This document shows, piece by piece, positions 25,542 through 32,497 of a stretch of DNA of 64,000 nucleotides. The stretch is from assembly GCF_020010905.1 (NCBI RefSeq), contig NZ_JAGJBY010000002.1:2356001-2420000 (forward strand), read 5' to 3'. The translations under genes were made by a program, and so were the position numbers. Source of the DNA: Streptomyces acidiscabies. GTDB taxonomy: Bacteria > Actinomycetota > Actinomycetes > Streptomycetales > Streptomycetaceae. Each line of letters opens with the position of its first letter. Positions within the stretch are counted from its first letter, which is position 1. The notes under the pieces were generated by a model. That model worked only from the letters and a program-made list of their open reading frames with translations. It made no database searches and was not told the origin of the DNA.

Positions 25542-26743
25542 CCGACCCCCACATGACCCCGTACCGCATCCTGCGCGCCCGCCCCCTGTGGATCGCCAAC
25601 GGCGTGATCACGGGGGCGCTGGCGCTGCTGTTCACCGTCTTCTACGTCGGCGCGAACATCGACCCGGCGGGCCACCTGAAGAACCTCCCGGTCGCCCTCG
25701 TTGATGCGGACACCGGCGAGCTGGGCGCCCACGTCGCCCAGGGCATCGCCGCCGCCCCCGGCGACAAGGTCGAGTGGAAGACGATGACGGAACGCGAGGC
25801 CCGTACCCAGCTCGGCAAGGGCAAGCTGTACGGCGCCCTCGTCGTCCCCGCCGACTTCTCCGTTTCAGTAACCGCTCTCAGCAACGGCACGGCGACCCAC
25901 CGGCCGACCCTGACCATCCTCACCAACCAGTCCGCCGGGAGCCTCGGCTCCAGCTTCGCCCGCCAGGCCACGACGACGGCGGCGACCGCGGCCTCGGTCC
26001 AGCTCGGGCGTCAACTCGCCCTGCCGGACAAGGCGTTGGCCGCCGACCCCATCGCCGTACACGTCGAGGACGGACACCCCCTCGGTGACCACAGCGGCGT
26101 CGGGCTGACCGCTTTCTACTACTCCCTCGTCCTCGTCGTCTGCGGGATGCTCGCCGCGAACGTCCTCACCGGGCAGGTCGACCACGCGCTCGGCTACACC
26201 CACAACGACATGGGCCCACGCCGCCTGCACCGGCCCCTCATCCGCGCGACCCGGGTCCAGACGCTCGCCGTCAGCAGCACGATGATGGCCGGACTCTCCC
26301 TGGTCATGGGCACGTTGGTGATGACCGGCGCGGTCGGGATCATGGGCATGGACGCCGGGCACCTGCCGTTGCTGTGGCTGTACTCGGTCGCCGCGATCGC
26401 CGTCTGCGGCATCGGCGCACTCGCCCTCCTCGCCGTCGCGGGTACGCCGGGGATGCTCCTGGTGACCCTCGTCTTCATCGGCATGGCGGTTCCGACGGCC
26501 GGCGCGACAACGCCCCTGGAAGCGCTTCCCGGCTTCTACCGCTTCCTGGCGGAGTTCGAGCCGCTGCGCCAGATAACGGGCGGTGTCCGCTCGATCCTCT
26601 ACTACGACGCCCAGGGCGACGCGGGCCTCACGCGCGGCTGGCTCATGATGGGCGTGGGCCTCGTGTCGGCCCTGGCCTTCGGCTTCGGCGTGACCCGCCT
26701 CTACGACAGCAAGGGCCTCCACCGGATTAACCTTTCACCATGA
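25538..26743 (+). CDS. YhgE/Pip-like (DUF3533) membrane export protein
   Basis: 401 residues starting with a GTG that overlaps the SDR stop. There is one N-terminal span (PLWIANGVITGALALLFTVFYVG), a ~150-residue outer domain (LPVALVDADTGELGAHVAQG, LYGALVVPADFSVSVTAL) and five to six C-terminal spans (FYYSLVLVVCGMLAANVL, MMAGLSLVMGTLVMTGAVG, LPLLWLYSVAAIAVCGIGAL, LVTLVFIGMAVPTAGA, GWLMMGVGLVSALAFGFGV). This matches the ABC-2-like YhgE/Pip or SNG1 group, some of which are linked to drug tolerance. Co-transcription with a TetR gene suggests substrate-induced export; the substrate is unknown. Confidence 0.85.
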   Translation: MTDPHMTPYRILRARPLWIANGVITGALALLFTVFYVGANIDPAGHLKNLPVALVDADTGELGAHVAQGIAAAPGDKVEWKTMTEREARTQLGKGKLYGALVVPADFSVSVTALSNGTATHRPTLTILTNQSAGSLGSSFARQATTTAATAASVQLGRQLALPDKALAADPIAVHVEDGHPLGDHSGVGLTAFYYSLVLVVCGMLAANVLTGQVDHALGYTHNDMGPRRLHRPLIRATRVQTLAVSSTMMAGLSLVMGTLVMTGAVGIMGMDAGHLPLLWLYSVAAIAVCGIGALALLAVAGTPGMLLVTLVFIGMAVPTAGATTPLEALPGFYRFLAEFEPLRQITGGVRSILYYDAQGDAGLTRGWLMMGVGLVSALAFGFGVTRLYDSKGLHRINLSP

Positions 26744-27306
26744 CCACCCCGGACAAGCCCGACACCCGAAACCGCCTCCTCGCCGCCGCCGCGGACCTCT
26801 CCTACCGGGAGGGCGTGAGCATCGGCGTGGAGGCGCTGTGCAAGGCGGCGGGCGTGTCCAAACGCTCCATGTACCAACTCTTCGCAAGCAAGGACGAGTT
26901 GCTGGCGGCGAGCCTGGAGGCGAGGTCGACGGAGTACGCGACGTACCTCCTCCCGTCGGAGGATGCGGCGAGCACCCCGAGGGACCGCATCCTCCACGTC
27001 TTCACCCAGGTAGAGGCGAGCGCGGGCCGTCCGGAGTACATGGGATGCCCCTACTTGGCGGTCCAGGTGGAACTGAAATCCCAGGAACACCCGGCGAGCA
27101 AGGTAGGCCACAGGGTGAAGGAAAACTTGCGGGAGTTTTTCAGGGCGGAGGCGGAAAGGGGAGGGGCAACGGACCCGGATCTGCTTTCCCGCCAGTTGGT
27201 ACTGGTTTTTGACGGAGCAAGCGCAAGAGCGGGAATCGGAGCGGATGACTTGAAGGGTTTGCTAACCCCAACGATTGCCGCACTTTTGAATGCGGCGGGA
27301 CTCTAG
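26740..27306 (+). CDS. TetR family transcriptional regulator
   Basis: 188 residues, ATG overlapping the previous stop. The N-terminal HTH is complete (RNRLLAAAADLSYREGVSIG, EALCKAAGVSKRSMYQLFAS). The C-terminal ligand domain is alpha-helical (GCPYLAVQVELKSQEHPASK, DLLSRQLVLVFDGASARAGI). It is the third gene of the SDR operon and most likely autoregulates it through the two palindromes at 24763-24807. Confidence 0.9.
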   Translation: MTTPDKPDTRNRLLAAAADLSYREGVSIGVEALCKAAGVSKRSMYQLFASKDELLAASLEARSTEYATYLLPSEDAASTPRDRILHVFTQVEASAGRPEYMGCPYLAVQVELKSQEHPASKVGHRVKENLREFFRAEAERGGATDPDLLSRQLVLVFDGASARAGIGADDLKGLLTPTIAALLNAAGL

Positions 27307-27312
27307 TCCTTT

Positions 27313-27357
27313 AGGGGCGCGGGGAACTGCGCGATCAACCACGACGCTCCCGCACCC
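27313..27357. repeat. Partial copy of the dispersed stem-loop repeat
   Basis: These 45 bp match, in reverse orientation, the left half and flank of the element at 10376-10420, including AGGGGCGCGGGGAACTGCGC and CCACGACGCTCCCGCACCC. The copy supplies the last residues and stop codon of the HxlR gene. Confidence 0.85.
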
Positions 27358-27811
27358 GAGCACCTACCCCTGGCCTGGCAACAACATCCCTAGGTGCCAA
27401 CTCTCCGTGCCCATCAACACACTCCACCACCACCCGAACCTCCCCTCCACATTCCTTGTGCCGTAGATCCAGAACCGGCCCCTCCTCCACCCCGGCATAA
27501 ACATCCCCCCACTGCCGAAGCGCCACCAACGCCGGCCACAAATCCCATCCCTTACGAGTCAGCCGATACTCGAACCGCTCCCGCATCCCCGGTTCCTGAT
27601 ACGCCTCGGTCCGCAAAATCCCCACGTCGACCAGTTTCCGCAACCGCCCACTCAGCACGGCCTCAGAAACCCCCAGATGCCGCCGGAACTCGTCAAAGCG
27701 GCGCACGCCATTCATCGCGTCCCGCAGGATGAGAAACGTCCACTTCTCCCCGGCGACGTCCAAAGTCCGCTGCACAGGACACAGCTCGGTGTCCACGTCA
27801 AGCCACTCCAT
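27335..27811 (-). CDS. HxlR family transcriptional regulator
   Basis: 158 residues. The HxlR (DUF24) winged helix is clear: CPVQRTLDVAGEKWTFLILR, GVRRFDEFRRHLGVSEAVLS, RLRKLVDVGILRTEAY and FEYRLTRKGWDLWPALVALR. A C-terminal extension (about residues 105-158) holds one Cys of the N-terminal CPVQ type and one in HKECGGEVRV. The last codons (ARVRERRG) and the stop lie inside a dispersed repeat, so the tail may be acquired. It is divergent from a thioesterase gene with a 66-bp shared promoter region, the likely target. Confidence 0.88.
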   Translation of the reverse strand: MEWLDVDTELCPVQRTLDVAGEKWTFLILRDAMNGVRRFDEFRRHLGVSEAVLSGRLRKLVDVGILRTEAYQEPGMRERFEYRLTRKGWDLWPALVALRQWGDVYAGVEEGPVLDLRHKECGGEVRVVVECVDGHGELAPRDVVARPGVGARVRERRG

Positions 27812-27840
27812 ACCCCCACCCTACCCACCTGGCTTCGTCA

Positions 27841-27873
27841 TTGACAGCCAGCTAAGCGCTTGGTTACCGTCAA
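27841..27873. promoter_or_regulatory. Candidate HxlR operator and promoter
   Basis: The short intergenic region between HxlR and the thioesterase contains TTGACA (27841-27846), an AAGCGCTT palindrome (27854-27861) and a closing GTCAA (27869-27873). The TTGAC/GTCAA pair encloses the palindrome almost symmetrically. Binding is inferred from position only. Confidence 0.4.
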
Positions 27874-27877
27874 GGTC

Positions 27878-28372
27878 ATGGCGCGCAGCAGAACGTACGA
27901 GTGGGGAGACCCGGCGACCACGGCCGCAGCCGTGGGGAAGGCCAGCGGCCTCGACTTCCTCAGGGAGCTCCAGGCGGGCAACCTCCCCGCAGCCCCGATA
28001 GCCGCGACCTTGGGCTTCACGCTGGACGAGGTGGAGAAGGGGAGGGCGGTCTTCTCGATCGTTCCGCGCGAGGACCACTACAACCCGATCGGCAGCGTGC
28101 ACGGCGGCGTGTACGCGACGCTGCTGGACTCGGCGGCGGGCTGCGCGGTGCAGTCGGTGCTGCCGCCGGAGACGGGATACACCTCCCTGGACCTCACGGT
28201 GAAGTTCCTGCGGAGGATCACGAAGGACACGGGCCGGGTCCGGGCGGTCGGCACGGTCCTGCACTCCGGCCGCACGACGGCCCTCGCGCAGGCGGTCCTC
28301 CTGGACGACGCGGACCGCACCCTCGCGCACGCCACGAGCAGCTGCCTGATCTTCCCGGTAACGGGGCAGTAA
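27878..28372 (+). CDS. PaaI family hotdog thioesterase
   Basis: 164 residues from ATG 27878 (MARSRTYEWGDPAT). It has the hotdog-fold PaaI pattern: IAATLGFTLDEVEKGRAVFS, the catalytic-loop HYNPIGSVHGGVYATLLDSA, GYTSLDLTVKFLRRITKDTG and GRTTALAQAVLLDDADRTLA. Such enzymes hydrolyse aryl- or acyl-CoA thioesters in the cytoplasm. The divergent HxlR gene is the likely regulator. Confidence 0.9.
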   Translation: MARSRTYEWGDPATTAAAVGKASGLDFLRELQAGNLPAAPIAATLGFTLDEVEKGRAVFSIVPREDHYNPIGSVHGGVYATLLDSAAGCAVQSVLPPETGYTSLDLTVKFLRRITKDTGRVRAVGTVLHSGRTTALAQAVLLDDADRTLAHATSSCLIFPVTGQ

Positions 28373-28382
28373 CCGCTCTCAG

Positions 28383-28679
28383 AAACTCGCACCGGCTGCA
28401 CCGGCCCCGCTTCGTATGCGAAGAGCGCCGCCTGCACCCGGTCCCGCTCGGTGAGTTCGGCGAGCCGCTTGCCCTGCCCGCCGCCCTGTCCCTGCATCCG
28501 CGTGGTGAACGCGTCGATCGACTTCCGTGTCGGACCGGGGGAGATGACGGAGTCCCCGGCGCGCAACGCGTCGTACGCGTACCCGTCCAGGTCGAAGGTC
28601 GTCAGCACCAACACCCTTGAGCGGCCCCCGGATTCGACGATCCGGCGGGTCGCCTCGATGTCGTCCTGCAACCCCGGTG
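28383..28679 (-). pseudogene. Remnant of a NarL-type response regulator
   Basis: In frame with the kinase remnant upstream, the sequence resumes as DDIEATRRIVESGGRSRVLV and LTTFDLDGYAYDALRAG, which is receiver-domain helix 3 to strand 5. It then jumps to SVISPGPTRKSIDAFTTRM and LAELTERDRVQAALFAYEAG. The receiver N-terminus with its phospho-acceptor Asp, the end of the receiver, and nearly all of the LuxR-type HTH (the EREVL...NAEIA...TVKTHV part) are missing, leaving in-frame joins. It cannot work as a response regulator. Confidence 0.75.
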
Positions 28680-28840
28680 ACAGCGCGTCCAGTTGACCCT
28701 CGGTACGGAGTTCCGTGGCGGGGCCGGCGGCCCGTACCCGGTCCAGTAAACCGTAGAGATCGCTTGCTCCGGGTTGTGGTGCGAGCGGTGCCTCGCCGCG
28801 CGGTGCATCGCCCGCGTCGATGACCGCGAGCAGCCGCCGG
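28680..28840 (-). pseudogene. Remnant of a NarL-partner sensor histidine kinase
   Basis: The minus frame reads RRLLAVIDAGDAPRGEAPLA, PQPGASDLYGLLDRVRAAGP and ATELRTEGQLDALSPG. This matches the linker between the dimerisation-phosphoacceptor helices and the ATPase domain of NarL-partner sensor kinases. Both the phosphoacceptor helix before it and the whole HATPase domain after it are absent. It runs straight into the response regulator remnant. Confidence 0.7.
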
Positions 28841-28882
28841 CGCCGTCGGCAAGGCTGCGGTGCGCGTCTCTGAGTGCGGATG

Positions 28883-28972
28883 TCCCGTCGTGGCGATCTG
28901 CTCCCACGCGCGTTCCTTGATCTCCGCGTGCACCTGCGTGCGATAGCGCTCGCGCGGGGTCGTCGCCCCCAT
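28883..28972 (-). pseudogene. N-terminal remnant of a TetR regulator
   Basis: The first ~30 codons from ATG 28972 (GATTPRERYRTQVHAEIKER, then AWEQIATTG) are the start of a TetR HTH domain. The recognition helices and the whole ligand domain are missing, and the frame continues as unrelated sequence into the kinase remnant. It is divergent from an oxidoreductase gene whose promoter keeps a 10-bp inverted repeat. Confidence 0.75.
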
Positions 28973-28990
28973 CTCCGCCGTGGCGATGCA

Positions 28991-29048
28991 GTTAGAGGCT
29001 GTCACTAAGGTTATTGACACTCGCTCCTCTTGGGTTATAGCCTCTAAC
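28991..29048 (+). promoter_or_regulatory. Promoter with flanking 10-bp inverted repeat upstream of the oxidoreductase
   Basis: GTTAGAGGCT (28991-29000) and AGCCTCTAAC (29039-29048) form a perfect inverted repeat. Between them are TTGACA (29014-29019) and TATAGC (29036-29041), a near-consensus promoter with 16-bp spacing. The layout suits a repressor site for the now truncated TetR gene. Confidence 0.7.
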
Positions 29049-29094
29049 GAACGCGAAACCTAGTTGTCCGATGCGGGGCGCAGTGGAGGTCGTC

Positions 29095-30126
29095 ATGAAC
29101 GCCGAAGGACTCGTAGAGGTCGTCCTGCCGGGCACGGTGGAGCCGGAAGGGCTTCAGATCCGGCAGGGAGCCGTCCCCGTCGCCGGTCAGGGGCAGGTCC
29201 TGATCCGGATGGAGGCGACCGGGATCTCCTTCGCCGAGCAGCAGATGCGCCGCGGCCGTTACTACGACCAGCCGGCGTTCCCCTTCGTACCCGGCTACGA
29301 CCTGGTCGGCACAGTGCTGGCGACCGGCCGGGGTGTCGAACCGGGCCTGGCCGGAACCCGGGTGGCCGCGCTGGTCAAGGTCGGAGGCTGGGCCAGTCAC
29401 GTGCTCGTCGACGCGGCGGACGTGGTGAAGGTCCCCGACGGGATCGGCGCGGCGGAGGCCGAGACCATGGTGGTCAACGGCATCACCGCCTGGCAGATGC
29501 TGCACCGCAAGGCGCGCGTCCGCGAGGGGCAGACCATCCTGGTGCACGGCGCAGGCGGCGGCGTCGGCTCGGTCCTGGTCCAGCTCGCGCAGGCCGTGGG
29601 TGTGAAGGTGATCGGCACGGCGTCGGCGCGCCACCACGACGCTCTGCGGGAACGGGGCGTCTTCCCCGTCGACTACCGCACCGGGGATGTCGCCGCACGG
29701 GTCCGCGAGCTCGCCCCGGGTGGGGTGGACGCCGTCTTCGACCATGTCGGCGGCCGGGGCATCATCGACTCCTGGCGCCTCCTCGCGCCCGGCGGCACGC
29801 TCGTTTCCTACGGCAGCGCCTCCACCCGGGACGACGAGGGATCCAAGCAGTGGCCCGTGTTCAAGCTGCTCGGCCGGGTCTGGCTGTGGAACGCGCTGCC
29901 CAACCGCCGCCGGGCCTACTTCTTCAACGTCTGGGCCGGGCGGGCACTGGCAAGGAACCGCTTCCGGGCCAGGTTGCGCGCCGACCTCACCCAGGTCTTC
30001 GCAGCCCTCCGGCGCGGTGACATCACCGCGCAGATCGCCACCCGGTTGCCGCTCAGCCGCACCGCCGAAGCCCTGCGGCTGGCCGAATCCGGCACGGTCG
30101 CCGGAAAGGTCGTGCTGACGCCGTAG
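29095..30126 (+). CDS. Quinone-oxidoreductase-like medium-chain dehydrogenase
   Basis: 343 residues from ATG 29095, preceded by GGAGG at 6 nt; an upstream ATG at 29071 has no such site. The GroES-like N-domain (GQVLIRMEATGISFAEQQMR, YDQPAFPFVPGYDLVGTVLA) lacks the Cys/His zinc ligands, placing it with zeta-crystallin/quinone reductases. The NADP site is VHGAGGGVGSVLVQLAQAVG, and the end has LPLSRTAEALRLAESGTVAG. It probably reduces a quinone or enone with NADPH. Its former repressor, a divergent TetR gene, is now a fragment, so expression may be constitutive. Confidence 0.9.
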   Translation: MNAEGLVEVVLPGTVEPEGLQIRQGAVPVAGQGQVLIRMEATGISFAEQQMRRGRYYDQPAFPFVPGYDLVGTVLATGRGVEPGLAGTRVAALVKVGGWASHVLVDAADVVKVPDGIGAAEAETMVVNGITAWQMLHRKARVREGQTILVHGAGGGVGSVLVQLAQAVGVKVIGTASARHHDALRERGVFPVDYRTGDVAARVRELAPGGVDAVFDHVGGRGIIDSWRLLAPGGTLVSYGSASTRDDEGSKQWPVFKLLGRVWLWNALPNRRRAYFFNVWAGRALARNRFRARLRADLTQVFAALRRGDITAQIATRLPLSRTAEALRLAESGTVAGKVVLTP

Positions 30127-30187
30127 CGCGACAGCCGCGCCCCCGCTCACTCCCCACGCGTTTCCGCAGCACACGCAGGAGGTTGTC

Positions 30188-30616
30188 ATGAAGGTCGAAG
30201 ACGCCGCGCGCACCGGCCATGGCCCCACAGTTCTGGCAGACAGGATCGGTCGCGGGCTGCTCGTCCTCGCGGCGCTCTCGACCGTCGGGGCGTTCATCCT
30301 CGGCATCACGCTCGCGAGGGACGCGCCCGATTCCCGCATCTGGGTGGAGGCCTGGCGCACATCCGCCTTCCTGGTCTTCGCGGGACTGTTCGCCCTTCTC
30401 GCGGCGGCACCGAGGGCCCATCGGGGGGTGTGGGAGCTGGTCATCGGCCAGAAGACCGCGCTCGTCGTCTTCGCCGCGGTGGTGGGCGACGTGAATGAGG
30501 CCCGCGCGTCCGGTGTGATCGATTTGTGCCTCGTGGTGGTGGTCATAGCGGCTTATGTGTTGTGCCGTGGGTGGGACAGCTGGCGGACAAGCGCCGCAGA
30601 GCCAGCCGACGGCTGA
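30188..30616 (+). CDS. Small four-helix membrane protein of unknown function
   Basis: 142 residues from ATG 30188 behind CAGGAGG. Four hydrophobic spans are visible: LLVLAALSTVGAFILGITLA, WRTSAFLVFAGLFALLAAAP, IGQKTALVVFAAVVGDV and VIDLCLVVVVIAAYVLC. I do not recognise a family. It follows the oxidoreductase by about 60 bp on the same strand and may be co-transcribed. Confidence 0.75.
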   Translation: MKVEDAARTGHGPTVLADRIGRGLLVLAALSTVGAFILGITLARDAPDSRIWVEAWRTSAFLVFAGLFALLAAAPRAHRGVWELVIGQKTALVVFAAVVGDVNEARASGVIDLCLVVVVIAAYVLCRGWDSWRTSAAEPADG

Positions 30617-30695
30617 CCGTCCGCTATCCCGGCCGCCTGTCAGGCCGCCTCGGGAGCGTTCGAGGCCGGGACTGCGGGGGCCTCTGTGTGCCAGA

Positions 30696-30709
30696 TACCC
30701 CCGGGGGTA
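30696..30709. promoter_or_regulatory. CsoR/CstR-type operator 1
   Basis: TACCCCCGGGGGTA is a perfect palindrome of the kind bound by CsoR/CstR repressors. It stands 64-77 bp upstream of the persulfide dioxygenase start. Confidence 0.85.
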
Positions 30710-30730
30710 CGTGTGCTACGGTTTTTTGCA

Positions 30731-30744
30731 TACCCCCGGGGGTA
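30731..30744. promoter_or_regulatory. CsoR/CstR-type operator 2
   Basis: A second identical TACCCCCGGGGGTA, 35 bp downstream of the first. The sequence between the two is AT-richer (GCTACGGTTTTTTGCA) and probably holds the promoter core. Confidence 0.85.
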
Positions 30745-30772
30745 ATTTCTGAGCGCAAGGAGCGTGGTCCAC

Positions 30773-32131
30773 GTGTTCTTCATTGATGCCGTCGAGGTGC
30801 CCGGCCTCGGTAATCGGGGCTATCTGGCGGGTGGTGCGCGGACGGCGGTTGTCGTCGATCCGCCGCGTGACGTCGACCGGGTGATCGAGGCGGCGGCCCG
30901 GCGCGGGGTGCGGATCGCGCGTGTCGTCGAGACGCATGTGCACAACGACTACGTCTCCGGCGGGCTGGAGCTTGCCCGGCTGACCGGTGCGGAGTACCTC
31001 GTGCCGGACGGGGCGCGGGTGGCGTATGCGCGGACCGCCGTTCGGGACGGGGACCGTACGGACGTCGACGCCGGGTTGGTGCTGCGGGCGATGGCGACGC
31101 CGGGGCACACTCCGCATCACACCTCGTACGTGCTGGAGGCGGACGGGGTCTCCGTCGCCGTGTTCAGTGGCGGGTCGCTGCTCATCGGGACCGTCGGGCG
31201 GCCTGACCTCGTCGAACCCCGGTTGACCGAGGGGCTGGCGCGGGAGCAGTTCGCGTCCGCTCGGCGGATCGTCGCCGAACTCCCCGACGAGGCCGAGGTG
31301 TTGCCCACGCACGGGTTCGGGAGCTTCTGTTCGTCGGGGTCGGGGGCCGAAGGGCGTACGACCGTCGGGGCCGAGAAGGTGTCCAACCTTGCGTTGACCT
31401 GTGAAGTCGACGTGTTCGTACGGGAGTTGCTTGCCGGGCTCGATGACATACCCGCGTACTACGTCCACATGGGGCCGGTGAATTCGGCCGGGCCCGCTCC
31501 GATCGACCTCAGTCCGGCCGCAGTTGCCGATCCTGGTGAGATCGCTGCGCGGCTCGATGCGGGGGAGTGGGTGGTCGATCTCCGGCATCGGGTCGCCTTT
31601 GCCGAAGGGCATGTCGCGGGGGCGTTCAACTTCGAGGCGGACGGGCAACTCGCCACGTATCTGGGGTGGTTGGTGCCGTGGGGGAAGCCGGTCACGCTCC
31701 TTGCCGAGTCTGCTGGGCAACTGGAGCGGGCTCAGCGGGAGTTGGCTCGGGTGGGGATCGATCGTCCGGCTGCTGCGGCGATCGGGGGGCCTGGGGACTG
31801 GCTTCGGGGCGGGGAGCGTCCGGTGTCGTTCCGGCGTGCTCGGTTCGCTGAACTCGCCGAGGGTGGAGCCGGGTTGGTCGTTCTCGACGTTCGTCGTGAC
31901 TCGGAACGCGCGGCGGGCGGTTATCTTGCCGGGTCCCTTCACATTCCCCTGCACACCCTTCCTCGGCGGCTGTCCGAGATACCCGACGGGGAGGTCTGGG
32001 TCCACTGTGCGGGTGGGATGCGTGCCGCGATCGGCGCGTCGCTGTTGGATGCGGCGGGGCGTCAAGTCGTCGCCGTGGACGATGGGTTCGCGGCGGCAGA
32101 GGCTGCGGGGCTTGTGGTGCGGGGGGTTTGA
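30773..32131 (+). CDS. Persulfide dioxygenase-like metallo-beta-lactamase protein fused to two rhodanese domains
   Basis: 452 residues from GTG 30773, about 10 nt after AAGGAG; GTG 30764 is too close to the site. Residues 1-240 are an MBL-fold ETHE1-like domain: GLGNRGYLAGG, the metal motif ETHVHNDYVSGG (Tyr where a third His is common), ATPGHTPHHTSYVL and LPTHGFGSFCSS. A rhodanese-like domain (about 260-350) has no Cys in its active loop and is probably structural. The last domain (about 365-450) has an active loop HCAGGMRAAIGAS. The family oxidises glutathione or low-molecular-weight persulfide to sulfite and transfers sulfane sulfur. Two CsoR/CstR-type operators precede it, and a TauE exporter follows. 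Confidence 0.88.
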   Translation: MFFIDAVEVPGLGNRGYLAGGARTAVVVDPPRDVDRVIEAAARRGVRIARVVETHVHNDYVSGGLELARLTGAEYLVPDGARVAYARTAVRDGDRTDVDAGLVLRAMATPGHTPHHTSYVLEADGVSVAVFSGGSLLIGTVGRPDLVEPRLTEGLAREQFASARRIVAELPDEAEVLPTHGFGSFCSSGSGAEGRTTVGAEKVSNLALTCEVDVFVRELLAGLDDIPAYYVHMGPVNSAGPAPIDLSPAAVADPGEIAARLDAGEWVVDLRHRVAFAEGHVAGAFNFEADGQLATYLGWLVPWGKPVTLLAESAGQLERAQRELARVGIDRPAAAAIGGPGDWLRGGERPVSFRRARFAELAEGGAGLVVLDVRRDSERAAGGYLAGSLHIPLHTLPRRLSEIPDGEVWVHCAGGMRAAIGASLLDAAGRQVVAVDDGFAAAEAAGLVVRGV

Positions 32132-32230
32132 GGTGGGGGTGGATGTTTTTCCGGGCTTCGGAGTGGGTGGTCGTGGATCAACTGGCTTTCTGCTAGCGGG
32201 TGTTCGTGGTTCGGCGCGGCTGGCGTTGGC

Positions 32231-32450
32231 TAGCCCTTGTGGCCCGGCGACGCGGCCGAGTGGTCGCGGTCCGGTGGGCGGGACAGGGTTGAGCCCTCGC
32301 GGTTCGATGCGTGTGTGGCCGAGGACTCGTGGTCCTGTGGGCGTTACGCGGTCGAGTCCTCGCGGTTCGATGCGTGTGTGGCCGAGGACTCGTGGTCCCG
32401 TGGGTGTGACGTGGCCGAGCCCTTGCGGTTCGATGTGTGTGGCGTGGCCT
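32231..32450. repeat. 63-bp tandem repeat (two good units, degenerate flanking units)
   Basis: The word GCGGTTCGATG(C/T)GTGTG recurs at about 32299, 32362 and 32425, exactly 63 bp apart. Units 1 and 2 (about 32292-32417) are nearly identical, unit 3 is truncated, and a weaker unit precedes from about 32231. The array fills most of the 366-bp gap between the persulfide dioxygenase and TauE genes. The period is a multiple of three, yet no convincing gene spans it. Confidence 0.85.
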
Positions 32451-32497
32451 AGCCCTCGCAGAGCGCTTCAGGCGATCACCTCTGTGGGGGCCGCGCA

